This document shows positions 44,402 to 56,600 of a stretch of DNA of 64,000 bases, in pieces. The stretch covers positions 124,001-188,000 of the forward strand of contig NW_006917098.1 in NCBI RefSeq assembly GCF_000516985.1, in the 5' to 3' direction. The stretch comes from Pestalotiopsis fici W106-1. Taxonomy: Eukaryota > Ascomycota > Sordariomycetes > Amphisphaeriales > Sporocadaceae. How positions within the stretch are numbered: position 1 is the first letter of the stretch; every line of letters starts with the position of its first letter. Position numbers and translations under genes: made by a program. The notes beneath the pieces are model-generated. The model worked only from the letters and a program-made list of their open reading frames with translations, made no database searches and was not told where the DNA came from.

Positions 44402-46358
44402 TCATGTTTGCCTCAGCTTCACATTGACCAAGAAGTCTTTTGGTTTGAGCAAGAGGTGATTGGTTGTCACCCAGGACGACTGAGGTCGTGCCAATTTCCC
44501 AACCAGTTCAAAATCAAAATCGCGCATCAGTCGCGGAACCAATTTGCATATCTCTAGCATTGCAATATGACGCCCAATGCAAGTTCGAGATCCAGATCCA
44601 AACTAGAGACAAAGAAACCATGTGTCAGTATTTGACCCTCATCATCAATTGTGCTACTCACAGGCATCGAATGTCTATTCATAATGGCCAACTTGTCAAC
44701 GTCGTCAGTGAGCCACCTCTCTGGACGAAACTCGTCGGCGTCATTGCCAAAAAGTGCAGTGTTGCGATGCTCAACCCAAGGGTTGATTGCGACAATCGTC
44801 TATATTGCAATTTGTCAGCCTTTTGGTTGAAATGAATAAAAAAAAAAGAAAGAAATCGATCTCAATGAAACTTACTCCTTCTGGAAAGAATCTACCGCTG
44901 ATTGTCGCGCCGCCTTCGGGAACAACTCTTTCCAGGGGCAAAGCTGCTGCAGGGTGCAGGCGCAATGCTTCTTTGATGACGGCTTGGAGGTAGACCATGC
45001 TTTGGGTGTCTTTAAACTTCACTTTCTTCTCGACAATTTGATATCGATCAAGCTCCTCTCGGAGTCGTTGCAAACATGGTGGGCTCTTGAGCAAGTAGTA
45101 AATGATGGCAGATAGAGAGTTGCCAACTGTATCTGAGCCAGCGGCCTGTGCTGTGATCAGTGGCTGCATAACATGTTACGTAGTAGAGAGCAAAAGGACA
45201 CGGTAGACTAGACGTCAATCAAACATCACGCACCATATTCTGAACGCAAGCAACCATGATGTGTGTCGTTGTAAAGGTGTCTGGAATGCGTGTGTGCTGG
45301 GCGTAGAACTTGGTGAGAAAGTCGGTCGCTTTGCCCGATCCATCATCTGCTGCATCTGAATCAAAGGCTTTTGGATTGCTTTGGTGTTCCTCGATACAGC
45401 CTTTGGTAAAGCTCTGCACATACGTTCTGCCCATTCCTTTGGATCCAGCCATGTAGTTCATCATGGGAAATATATACGGGTGAACGAACGAGTATATGCC
45501 TGCAAGGGAAGCATATGCCGCCATGTTGCTGATGGCCTTCATGACACCTTCGACATCTAGGCCTCTGTCGAGAAATCCCAGACGCTTAGAATAGGTGATT
45601 GATCCAATAACGTCGAAAGCGTAGCACTGCAACCAGTGGCGCAGGTCAAAGTTAATACCACCATGCGCCATTTCGACCAGCCTCTGGCTGACGAGATCTG
45701 CACACTCGTCCACATATGGCTCATAGGTCACAAGTGAGGACAAGCTGTATGTGTGCTGAAGTAGCCTGCGGTTTGCCGCATGTCTCTTTTCGTTCTGGTC
45801 GGCGAACAATGTCCATGCCCCTGGAGACTTCCAGGCGCTATACCATGAAGACTTGGGGAAGGGTGACGCATGTCCATAGCTGTGGGGATGAATGTGTTAG
45901 CTTTTGGTTCCCTGCAGGGCGCTATAGAGGCTTATATCATGTTGACTCCGTTGTGCGTTATGATATCCCACCAGGACATCATGTGTTTCTCAGCCAAGTA
46001 CTGACATGATTTTTCCTGCGTCGAGAGTGGCGAAACTGAATCGATTGGGACCGTAGCGGACGATGGGACCTAGATAAGGTATTTAATATATCAATGTGTC
46101 GGATGGCCTCGTAGAATCCGAGCGTTGCTGCGATATCCGAATGTTATATTTTCACTTACCATATTGGTCATGCAATCTTTTGTTGGTCAACTCAAAGTCA
46201 CCACGACGTATCTTGGCCAGATACCACAGATCGGTGAAGCGGGTCACGAAGGGCCCTGGGATTGAGCGGAGCGGTGATACAAATGGTCGGACAAGGATTA
46301 GAGTCGCATAGACAACGATACCACCAAGTGCGAGACACTGCAGAAGTATGATACTCAT
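44402..46358 (-). CDS. Cytochrome P450 monooxygenase (pisatin demethylase-like)
   Basis: Six exons (46358-46160, 46069-46006, 45879-45234, 45163-44876, 44799-44662, 44602-44402) join in frame to 511 residues, the usual P450 length. An N-terminal membrane anchor ([21 protein letters not shown]) is followed by the proline-rich RSIPGPF. The oxygen-binding helix I has AAGSDT (A311-T315). The ExxR motif is KEALR (E368, R371), the PERF-like region is FRPERW, and the heme loop [11 protein letters not shown] has the ligand C453. It is an ER-bound oxygenase needing a P450 reductase. Segments like [13 protein letters not shown] and [14 protein letters not shown] are typical of the pisatin demethylase-like group, so the substrate may be a plant or fungal aromatic compound, but this is not shown. 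The second intron uses a GTCAGT donor. Confidence 0.92.
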
Positions 46359-47157
46359 GTTGGTTTTGGGCTTTTGGTATATGTAGTACGAAGTCTAGCC
46401 GAAGGTGGGTTCAATCTCACAACGTAGAGGGTTAGGACTCAAGACCGTCTTTCTTGGTGAAAGTTCAGGGCGTTATTCGCAGCTCAAATATTGCTAAGAA
46501 TTTATCTTTCGGGGGCTCAGATATATAGAGCAATACGAGCTCCGCCAACATCGGTAAACACCCACGGGAATAACAGTCCGAACACCAATTCGCGAAGAGG
46601 TTCTCCGCAAGTACGTATATAAAGAACCAAGGTAAAATGCAATGCGACGTGGGCAGCGCTTGTGCGGGGTCAAAGACGCAGTAGTGTCTCATGATGGCGT
46701 GGATATGAAAGTAGTGAATATCTTGTAATATCACAAGCCGTGATTCTTCTATGGCGATGACTTTGTGATTCGCAATTATTTTGCGAGTTCTTCTCATCTG
46801 GTTACGCGAGTTGACCTACGGGAACTCGTGTGGGTGATCATGTATTCTTGGCCTGCAGCTGGGCGCCAGCTGGCACTGAAAGCTCAACATTTTGGGAGAA
46901 AAGGTTTTGGGCCGCAAGCTTGTCGGTTATTCTAGAGGGGCTGCAGAATTGGAGAAGTCCAGCAACTGTGCTCATAACATTAATTACATTACGAATACGT
47001 CAGTCAAGCCACTGTCTCACTATCTGCGTCGCCATTTCACAATTGACCAAAGCTCCCTGCCTACAGAGTACATGCAGATCGCTGTGTTACACACCCTGGC
47101 TCTGATCCCTCGCACTATAAGCCAAAGACCTGGGGCAGCTATTTCTTGCCCGTCATA
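46359..47157. other. Divergent intergenic region (0.8 kb) between the P450 and F-box genes
   Basis: Should contain promoters of both divergent genes. TATA-like GTATATAAAG lies at about 46615-46624. A T-arm-like word (GGGTTCAATCTCAC) near 46408 was examined and is not part of a foldable tRNA. No coding frame supported. Confidence 0.45.
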
Positions 47158-48897
47158 ATGGCGGCGTCGATTTCAGAGCTTCCGCCCGAGCTGCTCAACT
47201 TGATCTGCAATTATATGCACACCAAGCAGGAGATTGCAAATTTCTCCCAATGCTCTCGTCAGTTTCGTGCGGTCGCCGCGCCACATTTATACCGTCACAT
47301 CGATCTTCTCTCAACTTCTGTGTTCAATCATGCTCTTCGCAAAGATGCCGTGAGCCACCGCGTCGAAGCTCTAGTCAGGACCTTTCTACGAGATCGCAAT
47401 TTGGGCTTGATGGTGCGACACCTTGCAATCAGACTGCCAGAGGTTGTTCAGAACAATGGGAGAGCATTGACACCTCTGGACCCGCAATGTGAGGATGTCG
47501 TAAAGGCCATCCTCCCAGATAGTTTGGATAATAGCCTGCTTGCCCAAACAGGCATAGTTGGGTCTACGTCTAGTGCCGGTTCTGTCGACAGTGGAAGCGA
47601 TTGGGAAGAAGCAAATGGCAGCGACTGGGAGTCTACAGATGAAAGCGCCGATGAGGATGAAGTTGAGATACTGACCAATCACAATGAGTCGATCCCAGTC
47701 TTTGAGACCGAAGCAGACCGGTGGATATATCTTGCTGCTAGAAGCAAGGCCATTCGCGGAAATGTCATGTTCACGATACTTCTCTCCTGCATACCAGGCT
47801 TAGCCACTTTGGATCTCGAGATGCCTTCTGATGGATGGCGGACTGGGTTCCTTGATCGTGCTCTCCAAAGAGACATGACTCACCACAATGCACCATCACA
47901 ACCAAGCCCATCATCGTTTCTGGCCAACCTTCGCCATATCTGTTTTGGATACACTTCCCCATTGCGACGAGGAGAATCATGGGTTGGGCCGTTTGTACTT
48001 CCATCACTCGAACAGATTTATCTCCACAACCTGTCCAGTCTAGGACCAATCCTCAGTTTTGTCAGGCCTCAATCTCTCAACATCACCCATCTGGAGCTCC
48101 GCGATTGTAGAGTTCCCGCTACGTCTCTCATCCGGCTTCTCTCTAGTCCCAAAGCGCTCAAAACCTTCATTTACATTGTTGGCGAAGAAAAAACAAGGGA
48201 GGACCACTTCGCGCCTATTAGTTACAGGTCTCTTCGTCTTTCCATGGAGAAACAGAAGGACAGCCTAGAAGAAATCTGGCTCGACTACCCGCACGACTAT
48301 CACTGGGGCAACAGCACCAGCCAGAACACGGCGCCCATGGGAAGTCTTACTGCCTTTACAAAGCTCAAGCATCTCCGCATCGCCGGCACCTACATATTTG
48401 GTTTTGTGTGGACAAGCAATGTGGATGAGAGACGTCTGGTTCGAGCACTGCCAGAACAGCTCGAAACGCTTTGTTTGTGCCACGCCGACGAAGACGATGA
48501 GACCATTGATGGAATCACTTTTGTGCTGGACGCCAAGAAAACGGGCCGCTTCCCCGAACTGAGGGAGATCACTCTCGAAGCAGGGGCCATGTGGCATTTT
48601 GGCAATCGTCGTGACCTAGCGCCAGTCCTCGAACTTGCCGAAAGCGTTGGTGTCTACATGAAGCTTATAGATAACCATAGCGACCAAAGACTCGAGGAAA
48701 TGTGGGAGCGAACTCATGCAGCTCTTCATTTCATGGAAAATCCTACGCAGAAGTCACGCAGAGAAAGTCCTTGGGGCTTTTACAGGGAAAAGTCGTGGCC
48801 CGTTCGAGTGAGTGGCATAATGCAGATGCCACAATACAGGGATATAACAGAGAATACAAGAGTGGTCCGAGCATCGGATGACTCAGATGATTCATGA
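47158..48897 (+). CDS. F-box protein with LRR-like body
   Basis: A single exon of 579 residues starting at the ATG at 47158. The frame extends only to a non-ATG codon upstream. An F-box is at about residues 5-50: ISELPPELLNLICNYM, then NFSQCSRQFRAVAAPHLYRHI. An acidic Ser-rich linker (SGSDWEEANGSDWESTDESADEDE) lies near 145-170. The rest shows leucine-rich repeat-like segments such as FLANLRHICFG, LPSLEQIYLHNL, ITHLELRDCRV and FTKLKHLRIAGTY. It should recruit targets to an SCF ubiquitin ligase through Skp1; targets are unknown. Such proteins are numerous and diverse in filamentous fungi. It converges on the mannosyltransferase gene with 98 bp between stops. Confidence 0.85.
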   Translation: MAASISELPPELLNLICNYMHTKQEIANFSQCSRQFRAVAAPHLYRHIDLLSTSVFNHALRKDAVSHRVEALVRTFLRDRNLGLMVRHLAIRLPEVVQNNGRALTPLDPQCEDVVKAILPDSLDNSLLAQTGIVGSTSSAGSVDSGSDWEEANGSDWESTDESADEDEVEILTNHNESIPVFETEADRWIYLAARSKAIRGNVMFTILLSCIPGLATLDLEMPSDGWRTGFLDRALQRDMTHHNAPSQPSPSSFLANLRHICFGYTSPLRRGESWVGPFVLPSLEQIYLHNLSSLGPILSFVRPQSLNITHLELRDCRVPATSLIRLLSSPKALKTFIYIVGEEKTREDHFAPISYRSLRLSMEKQKDSLEEIWLDYPHDYHWGNSTSQNTAPMGSLTAFTKLKHLRIAGTYIFGFVWTSNVDERRLVRALPEQLETLCLCHADEDDETIDGITFVLDAKKTGRFPELREITLEAGAMWHFGNRRDLAPVLELAESVGVYMKLIDNHSDQRLEEMWERTHAALHFMENPTQKSRRESPWGFYREKSWPVRVSGIMQMPQYRDITENTRVVRASDDSDDS

Positions 48898-48995
48898 GGT
48901 GGCTGTACGTCCGCTTGTAGCACACTGTACTCGGTCGATGCTGTCAATAGTAGGATATATGCTGGAAATCAATATGACTTTTACAAGAACGACTT

Positions 48996-50561
48996 TTAAC
49001 GCCTCAAATCAGGGTATAATCCGACCAAAGTATCCCCCAAAACACCCTCTGCCAATTGCAAAGCCTTTCCGCAATAAGTTTTTGCCAGCAAATGGCATCC
49101 GGTCAAGACAAGTTCTTCCCACATGACCTTCTCAACGTCGTAGCCAAAGTCTCGAATTTGACTTTCAGCGGAGCCCCAGAGGCGTTGCGCGCTTCCCGTG
49201 GCATTTTTCTCAAATAGGGGACTCCCGTCCTGCAACAGCTGCTCAACATCGAGTTTGACAATGTTATTGTGGATGAAGAATGGCTTTGCGATCACCTCTT
49301 CAGCTTGCCTGGTCATCGTGTTGTTGGAGCTATCCTTGCGCTTGAACTTCTTAAGCTCGATTGGGCCCAACTGGAAGCCTTTGCTAAATTTTGCGCCGGG
49401 CGCATTAAACAGCTGCCAGTCTTCCCTTGGGTCCGCTTGCTTCATGCCAGCCGAGTGCCAAGTCTCATTCAACCTCCGTCCCATGACTGTCACACGGCTC
49501 TTGACATCATAAAAAGGGGTCTCAAGAACAAGCGCGGCATGAAGAAATGTCTCCTTGTCGCCTTCGCCAGCGGCTCCTTGACTCAGCATCGGATAGTAGA
49601 AACGTGGTCCGAGAAAGTTGTAATACAGTGCGAGGAGCAGATCGCGCGCATGCCGCGACTTATCGTAGAGCATAATGCCGGACTCTGAGCTCCGTCTTTC
49701 AGCTAGTTGAGGTACCGGTATATCTGCGATATCATAGGCCATATGACTGGCTGTGTTGGCCCAAAAGTCGGGCCATACCACCATGCCTGTAGACGTGTAA
49801 GGCTCCGCCATGAAGAGCAGGTCTGGGTTGTGCGCTGGAAAAGCGTCTGCGTCCAGGAAGAGGATCTCCTGGAAGGGGGAGAAAAGGAGGGCAAAGACCT
49901 TGAGCTGGCATTTCTCTTGCTTGATGGAAGGTGGCGCCACGTCAAGAAGCTCGGACAGCACGACGCATTCGGCGCCCATGGATGGGAAAAGTTCGTCGCA
50001 GACATGCTCGTCATAGTCTTTGGGGGTATCAAGAAAGGCCACCACTGGCAGTCTGGAGCCTGCTCGTCGCAGCATACGCAACGAAAGGATGACCATTTTG
50101 AAATACTTTCCGCCCGCCGTTGTAACTATGCCCCGGGTTCCTGGTTGATACGGCAGACCGGGAGCCATCGTGCTGGTAATGTCGAGGAAGGACTTGTGAC
50201 TGCCTCGTAGGTAATTCACTGCCTCTTCTGGAAGTCTGGCAACGTCGAGCCGATGATGTTTGGGGTTCTTGTCAAAGTCGAACGCTTGGTCCGCATCGCT
50301 GGAGCCCCTGATCAACCTCACTGCATCTACCGTGGGAGTCACATCGCGCAGGTGGTTCCGAAGAGCATGCCAGTATTGTTGTACTCTTGGCGACCGAATG
50401 TGTTCTTGCCCTGATGCAAGTTGACTGGCCCGAAGAATGGTTATTTCTGCGTGCTCCTTCCTTATCCTGTCTGCGAGTTCGAAAGAGAGGTACAGAAAAG
50501 AAATAATTGCAAATGCGACGAGGATGCGCCAGGCTCGCGGACGTAGGGGCCGAAGAGCCAT
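48996..50561 (-). CDS. Alpha-mannosyltransferase, MNN1/MNN2 type (GT71)
   Basis: A single exon of 521 residues. It has the type II Golgi layout: short basic N-terminus, a single signal-anchor (ILVAFAIISFLYLSFEL, residues 13-29), a stem, then the catalytic domain. GIVTTAGGKYFKMVILSLRMLR (144-165), FLDTPKDYDE, LKVFALLFSPFQEILFLDADAFP with the metal-binding D237-x-D239, and VVWPDFWANT are signatures of the MNN2/MNN5 branch. The enzyme should add alpha-mannose to N-glycan outer chains or other cell-wall mannans in the Golgi, using GDP-mannose and Mn2+. Linkage type (alpha-1,2) is inferred from family. The gene has a convergent F-box neighbour. Confidence 0.88.
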   Translation of the reverse strand: MALRPLRPRAWRILVAFAIISFLYLSFELADRIRKEHAEITILRASQLASGQEHIRSPRVQQYWHALRNHLRDVTPTVDAVRLIRGSSDADQAFDFDKNPKHHRLDVARLPEEAVNYLRGSHKSFLDITSTMAPGLPYQPGTRGIVTTAGGKYFKMVILSLRMLRRAGSRLPVVAFLDTPKDYDEHVCDELFPSMGAECVVLSELLDVAPPSIKQEKCQLKVFALLFSPFQEILFLDADAFPAHNPDLLFMAEPYTSTGMVVWPDFWANTASHMAYDIADIPVPQLAERRSSESGIMLYDKSRHARDLLLALYYNFLGPRFYYPMLSQGAAGEGDKETFLHAALVLETPFYDVKSRVTVMGRRLNETWHSAGMKQADPREDWQLFNAPGAKFSKGFQLGPIELKKFKRKDSSNNTMTRQAEEVIAKPFFIHNNIVKLDVEQLLQDGSPLFEKNATGSAQRLWGSAESQIRDFGYDVEKVMWEELVLTGCHLLAKTYCGKALQLAEGVLGDTLVGLYPDLRR

Positions 50562-52994
50562 AGCGTTGTACTTGAAGAAACAATGAATAGAGTTGAGAAT
50601 AGAGTTAAATCAAGAATAAATGCAAAGAGACGACGAGAGATGACAATCTGCAAATAAATTTGGAAACGTAAAGATCGTCAGTTGTAGGGGGTGATATATT
50701 TTGCTGTCGGTTGTTGGTGTTGGTTCTTTCTCATTAGGTCGCCGAATACCTTACCTGTCTGCTCACAGCGATGGTCGGACAAGATGGCCAGTCTCCAAGG
50801 CTTGCGATTACGCATGTTCTATCCGGTTCTCGTGAAGTGGGCCAGGGTGTTCCATATATCATAGCGAAGGGTCGTGTCGCAGCAATCCGGGGGTGGCCGA
50901 TGGGTTAATTGGCTTCGGTATGCAGTTTCATAGGTTCGTCGCACCTGTCCGTTGCTCACAAGACATTGTTTCTTGAGTGGAGACAAAGGGGAAGAGGTTG
51001 AAACAGAGAGACAGCAAGAGAGAATATAGAACACAGGAATTCATAATATTTCAGTTTAGACAATAGGGAGCAAACTAATCATCTTGATCTCGAAGGAACC
51101 GTCTTCTTTTTTCTTTTTCTTTTCCCTCCTTTCCGTGCATGGCGAAAATCATACTTTGTTTTTTTCTCTGCCCAGGCTAGCCCGTTGCCCGCCCACCTGG
51201 AGCCTTGTGAAGCGCCGTACCATAATCGCGAAGGAGCAGCAATGAATCATGTGTATTGGTAGTACGATATTCTCGTTTGTCTAATTGCTAATTCCCACGC
51301 ATCCTCACACAAACGCATACAAATTGGGCGATGAAGTGGATCAATCAACCTCGTTATGAAGGCAGCTGAAGGGTGAACATCGGTCATGCTAAAGATTTCC
51401 AGCCTGAGACACCTCTCCAATCGATCAAGGGGGCTCAGTCCACGTAACGTCCACAAAGATGGAAAAGGTACGATTGAAAGTCCTGCATGTCTCTAGTTTG
51501 ATTGATTGCCAGGCTCGCATTTAGAGACTGCGATTAGAGTTACGATAACAAGAGTTTTCGGCACTTGTTTGTGGTCCGATTTTCGTGTACTTTGATGCCT
51601 CCTGTTTCCTGTGAGCGTGTAGAAGGTTTTTGGCGGCGGCCGCCAGGCTTTCCGGGCGTTGAGATGACAGGAAGAGGTTGTCGTTGCAATTCTTTTCGCA
51701 CTGATAGATTTGCGTTATGCTATAGTGACGGAGTATAGTCAGATAGATTTAGTGTCATGGCCACTGCCAGTTAGAATTAGCAGGCATATTAACCTGTCCA
51801 GCACACCCGCTTTTTTGACTTGAGTGACAGCTATCATAGATGCACGGCATTTTTGCTCCACTGTCTCAAGTGTCAACTCAAAATGAGATCATTCCATTGA
51901 GTCATTTCTTTTTCTCTTATCAAAGGCCATGTAATACTCGGTACACACTCAGAAAGTCAAATAGATCAGCTCCAATCATGGGATTACTCTTATCCGATTG
52001 TCCCTTCAATGCCAAAGCCATTCCCACGTTTGTGGGCGGCTGGCAACAAGTAAATGTGCGCCCAACAGGATTGGCAAGCATGCCGCCGCCACCACCAACA
52101 ACCAAAGAAATCACGCTCAGCCCAGCACGGCACAACAAAAAGGCTCCTTTAAAACACCCGTCCAATCAAGCGTCGAACCACGCATAATTCCTGTTTCTCT
52201 TCTTCACAGAAGGCCGTGTCGATCAGGCTTCCTCGACCTTGCGAGGCATCACTAGTCTTTCTAATTATAGTTGTCGTGCGCGACCCGGAAACGGGTGAAT
52301 GCTGTCTTTTAATGACATCCCCATGCTTCCTTATGAAACGCATCCGAATTGTCAAATCAGCTTTGCGCAAGTTGTTAAGATTACCTACATATAGTCTTAC
52401 CAATTGCCAAAGGGTATAATCAGCAAATGCGATAGTGATGTTGCGATTGTGACACTACAGGTCCGTGCTGGGCTATGTTGCGCATTTCGCATGAGGGATT
52501 GCTGGATGCAGAGGACTTGCCCAATCATTCTTTGAAGACCCTCTGCGAGAATTTGGAGTTAGCAAGTGTCACAAGAGTTCCATCAACTCTATATTAGCGG
52601 TTGCTTCTTTCGACTCGATTTCGGCATATACACGCACAGTCTTCTGTGAACAAGTTGAGAGGCGAGACAATTGTGCAACGATTTTGGCACCAGGAATCAA
52701 ATATATCGATTAAGGTAGTATTTACAATTGATTTTCTGGCGTTTTGATTCAAGTACAAAACTTTATCAACCCGTATTAACGTCCATCACTAAAGATGCCG
52801 GCAGTTTTTTATGCCAATGTTCCTGGTTTTCTCATTGACGATGCATGATCCCTTGGCGCCATCCAGTAAGCAAACATGCCTTGTCCTATGATACCATTGC
52901 CCAGAAGTCCTGTTCATTGCTTCTTCACATCAGTATTATTGATGCTTCGGATCCATCCATCCGTTGATCCAGGAGTCGCAATAGTCAGGCCACT
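50562..52994. other. Gene-free stretch (2.4 kb)
   Basis: Upstream region of the mannosyltransferase and downstream region of the CFEM gene. A pyrimidine-rich run (51105-51135) lies inside. Open frames such as 51840-52187 have no recognisable features. No RNA gene seen. Confidence 0.45.
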
Positions 52995-53663
52995 TTAGAT
53001 CATGGCAGCGAGAGCGCCGAGGACGAGCATGCCAACAGAGCCGGCAGTAGCGACGGCGGCACCGGCAGTGACGACGGTCGACGGGGCCGAGGTGGCCGAG
53101 GCGGTGCTGTTGGTGTGGGCCTTGGTGCTGGTGCTGACAATGGTGGTGGGCACGTAGCTGGTGCTGGAGATGACAGTGGTCGGGTAGCTGCCGCCCTCGC
53201 TCTCCGAGGCCGATGTGGTGGCCTCGCTGACGGTGCTGGCGGCCGTGGTAGTCGGCTCGGCGACGGTGGTTGTCTCAGCAGCGGAGGTGGTCTCGGCGGC
53301 AGAGGTTGTCTCAGCAGCGGAGGTGGTGGAGTCACCGCCGGCCTCAACGGCGGCGCAGAAAGCCTGGGTGGCTGGGAGGACGTCGTCTATGATAGCGCGT
53401 TAGAAGGATGGCTTTGTATTCATGGAGTGAAACTTCAACTTACTGACGGCGACAGTGGCACCGCAAGCGCTGATGACACAGGTGGTGGCGTCACCCTGGA
53501 TGGCGGTGATGTTGTCACACAGACACTTGTAGTCGGTCTCACCGCAAGTGGTGACAGCGGCCCTCGAGGCGTCAATGCAGGGGATGGCGCAAGAAGGGAT
53601 GGTGGAGATGTCCTGGGCGTAGACGGTGGCAGCAAGGGCCGCGGCGGCGAAAGCGTACTTCAT
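52995..53663 (-). CDS. CFEM-domain GPI-anchored cell-surface protein
   Basis: Two exons, 53663-53444 and 53386-52995, joined across a 57-nt intron (GTAAGT...CATAG), give 203 residues. A signal peptide (YAFAAAALAATVYA) is followed by a CFEM domain with its eight cysteines: SCAIPC, TTCGETDYKCLC, TTC, SACGA and AFCAAVE. The last cysteine lies in exon 2, which supports the splice. A Ser/Thr-rich stalk with three SAAETT repeats follows, then a hydrophobic tail (VGMLVLGALAAMI) for GPI addition. CFEM proteins of fungi act at the cell surface in heme binding, adhesion or interaction with hosts. Which of these applies is not known. The stalk DNA is GC-rich and repetitive. Confidence 0.92.
53271..53332 (-). 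repeat. Imperfect 18-bp tandem repeats coding the SAAETT stalk
   Basis: Three tandem 18-bp units encode SAAETT inside the Ser/Thr-rich stalk of the CFEM protein. They differ at synonymous positions. Such short repeats vary in copy number between strains in many fungal cell-wall proteins. Confidence 0.6.
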
Positions 53664-56600
53664 TTTGACGGTTGGGGGGTTTTTATTGGGTTGACGGAAA
53701 GACTACAGTGTCAAAAGTAGAAGAAAGACGTAGTATACAGTCAACAAAGGTTGATATGAATGGACTCGTGATTGGAAAACGAATGTATGGATGGATAGGG
53801 AAAGAAGGTAAAGAGACGTAAACGTTGCAATGGAGGGACACTCGAGCTTTTATGCCTCCTCCCCTTTTCCATTACATCCGGATATCCTCAACAATACACA
53901 ACCACCGTCATAACGTAGCAGCATGGTTAAAACAAGGACCTGCGACCATGAAGCGCAGGCCACTATTGGGCGCAGGACGTCGGGCCGTCCAATCGACTAA
54001 CATAGTCGATACACTTGGTAGACTTAGTAGAGGCAGGGGTTTAGTCGCCATATGTTATTCTGGTTTCGTAATAGTATCACCTTCCAGAGGCTTAACGAGA
54101 GGCAAGATATATTGAACTTGCCATATTCGGGCCAAGCTCCGATATGATCTGCAATACGCTGACCTGGTTGGTTCGCCTCTCTAGTCTGGGGAAACAAGGT
54201 AGCAATTATGCTTGTCGGGCTACGGCCTATGATCGACGGTTGTCGGGCTCTTCGGTAGAAACAGGTCTTGTCCGTATGCATTCATACCTGCACTGCGAGT
54301 ACGTCCAGGGTCAAATCATCGATTGGATCATGTGAAAACCGTCAGGAATCCCTCGTATTAAGTGAGACAAGGAGGCAACACAGGGCAATATTCACCTCGG
54401 CTCAATTGGGGTAATTGGGGTCTGACTGGCCCTTAGAATCTCAGAGTTATGCAGTAAGCAGAAAGGCGATTTCTGGCGAGAATTAAACAATCACAAATGA
54501 CCGCTGCGATAATTCCAAAGTCACAGTTCAATTTCCTCAAATTTCGGCGCATGGGATGCAACCGTAGCGGGTGATTATTGAGGGTAGCATTACTGCAGGT
54601 ACGCAGGCGCGAGTGGTGAGCATGCCGAAGGGCAAACAGCCTGCACGCACTGATTCCATACAGCCGACCGAACGAGCGAATGGACGTATTGTACATTTCA
54701 CGTACGAGAGAAAACGCCACTATTTCCCATAGGATCAAACAAAGAGGTTATGTTCGCCGGCCGAAAGAACCAAGAAACCAGGTACGTGCAAAAGTTCGTT
54801 CACAGACCCAACTCTATCTCTCGGAAGTGGGTACGCGAATGGGCTTAGCGCGGCCAAGGTTCATCTTACGCGCCAGGGGTTGTTCAAAATCCGGGGGTGG
54901 AGCCAGGCCTGGGCTAAACCTGTTATGAACTTATGCGTTGTGTGGATGTGCTGATGACCACCACACCTCCTCTTCGTCGTCCTCTTCGCGTCGTCTCCAG
55001 CCATTCCCCGGACCTGGGGGGGCCCTGCAGGTCTTCGCCCGTTTGGCACTGTCCACTACGTATATTCATGCCGAGGTGCACCTAGCTTCGGCAAGTCATC
55101 GATGAGAAGCAGCTGATGATCATGTCATGTTGTATTCGGCAGCATATGATTCTCTTTTCTCGAGGTTAGCGAGATGAGGCGGAGCTGAGAGGCTGATGGT
55201 GATACTGTACCTCGCTGCTACCACGTCGAGAAATTGGCATCGGCAGAAAAATTCTCTCACGGCAGTTTGTTAGTGGTCCCTTCCATTCCAACTACAATAG
55301 TCCTTGGAATTATGTCCGGAGGCAAGACAGCGTGATCCGGGTTGTGGTCCCCGGACAATTAGTATCGAGCATTGGTGGATCTGGAAATCACCTCACAGTC
55401 ATTTCCCCAGATTTTATTCCCTGCACAAACCCCCGATCCCGAGGTCAAGCTTCTTCGAGTGGATCACATTTGAGGAGAACGAGATTAAGAGAACAAATCA
55501 GGGCAGCTACATGTGCATTCAGAGCATTTTAGCAAAAGTCTTGAACGTGTTCTGAGGACTGGAAAAGATCAATAGATTTCTCACTTTGTGGTAACTGGAC
55601 AAACAAAAATTCGGAACCAACCTCAACATGGTGTCAGCAGTACTTCTGCGTAAAAAGACCGGCTCGCTCACTCCATTGCCATATTCATTGGTCCCGAAGC
55701 TAGAAGTCTAGAACTACTTGAAGTGACGCTTGCTCATTTCGCTCTTTACTCGCCTATGCATCGGGCGACGCTATGCTACGTTCATGCATATAACTGCAGC
55801 AGCAAATCTCCCAAGAGGCACATAGCACCATGTATTGATTCCAGGCTGAAAAAGTCCGACTGCTTGGCCTGGTTTCGCGCATGTGAAAGCGGCAATGAAC
55901 CAGTGGTTATCCAGTCACACAAGTATGACGACCGGAGATTGCATTTACAGGAACGGTCATCTGGCACAGGGTCTTGATCCCCAGGATGGAAGAGACCGTG
56001 TATATTCCGTGACGAAAGTGATATGTCTTTTGCCATCATGATCTCTGGTAAATTTCATTCTTCACTTAGATTACCTTTTCTGTGTTGGATATTTTGAGAC
56101 ACTTTGATTATTCTTTCTTGGGCCATCCCCCTGAGCCAGAACCGCCCGGCTGGTAGCCAGTCAGACCTTTGACCGACGACTGCTTACACACAAGTGGGTG
56201 CTATAACTTACCGCCGTGCATCTAAACTTGTGGGAATTATAGTTAATTTTCATGGTGGGATATGGTCTCTCAGTGTTGTCACCTTTTCTTCCAGCTTCAC
56301 CTGTTACCAGCGGACGCCCAGCTAGTTACGCAGCTACCATAGCCCAAAGAATAAGGGCGAGATCTGGCCCGCTGTCAGCTTCTTATCTTGGGAGAAAAAA
56401 AAAATTCCATATCTGATCTACGCTGTATATCACGGTTCGCGATGTGGCATTGCGTGTGCTGACGGGAACTAAGTTCTCTTCTGTTCTTTCCCCTAGTTGG
56501 TGCTGGCTAACACTAAAGGCCGCGACTAAGATACTCAACTCGATCACACCCAAAGAGCGAAACAGATACCCAATGCCATCTTCATCAAAAGCAGTGGCCT

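Noticed and set aside
46395..46470. tRNA-like T-arm word (GGGTTCAATCTCAC) near the P450 start
   Set aside because: No acceptor stem or D-arm can be built around it on either strand, and the T-stem itself needs a 6-base loop.
53115..53720. 201-codon plus-strand Gly-rich open frame
   Set aside because: It is antisense to the CFEM gene. The glycine-rich reading comes from the Ser/Thr/Ala repeats on the other strand.
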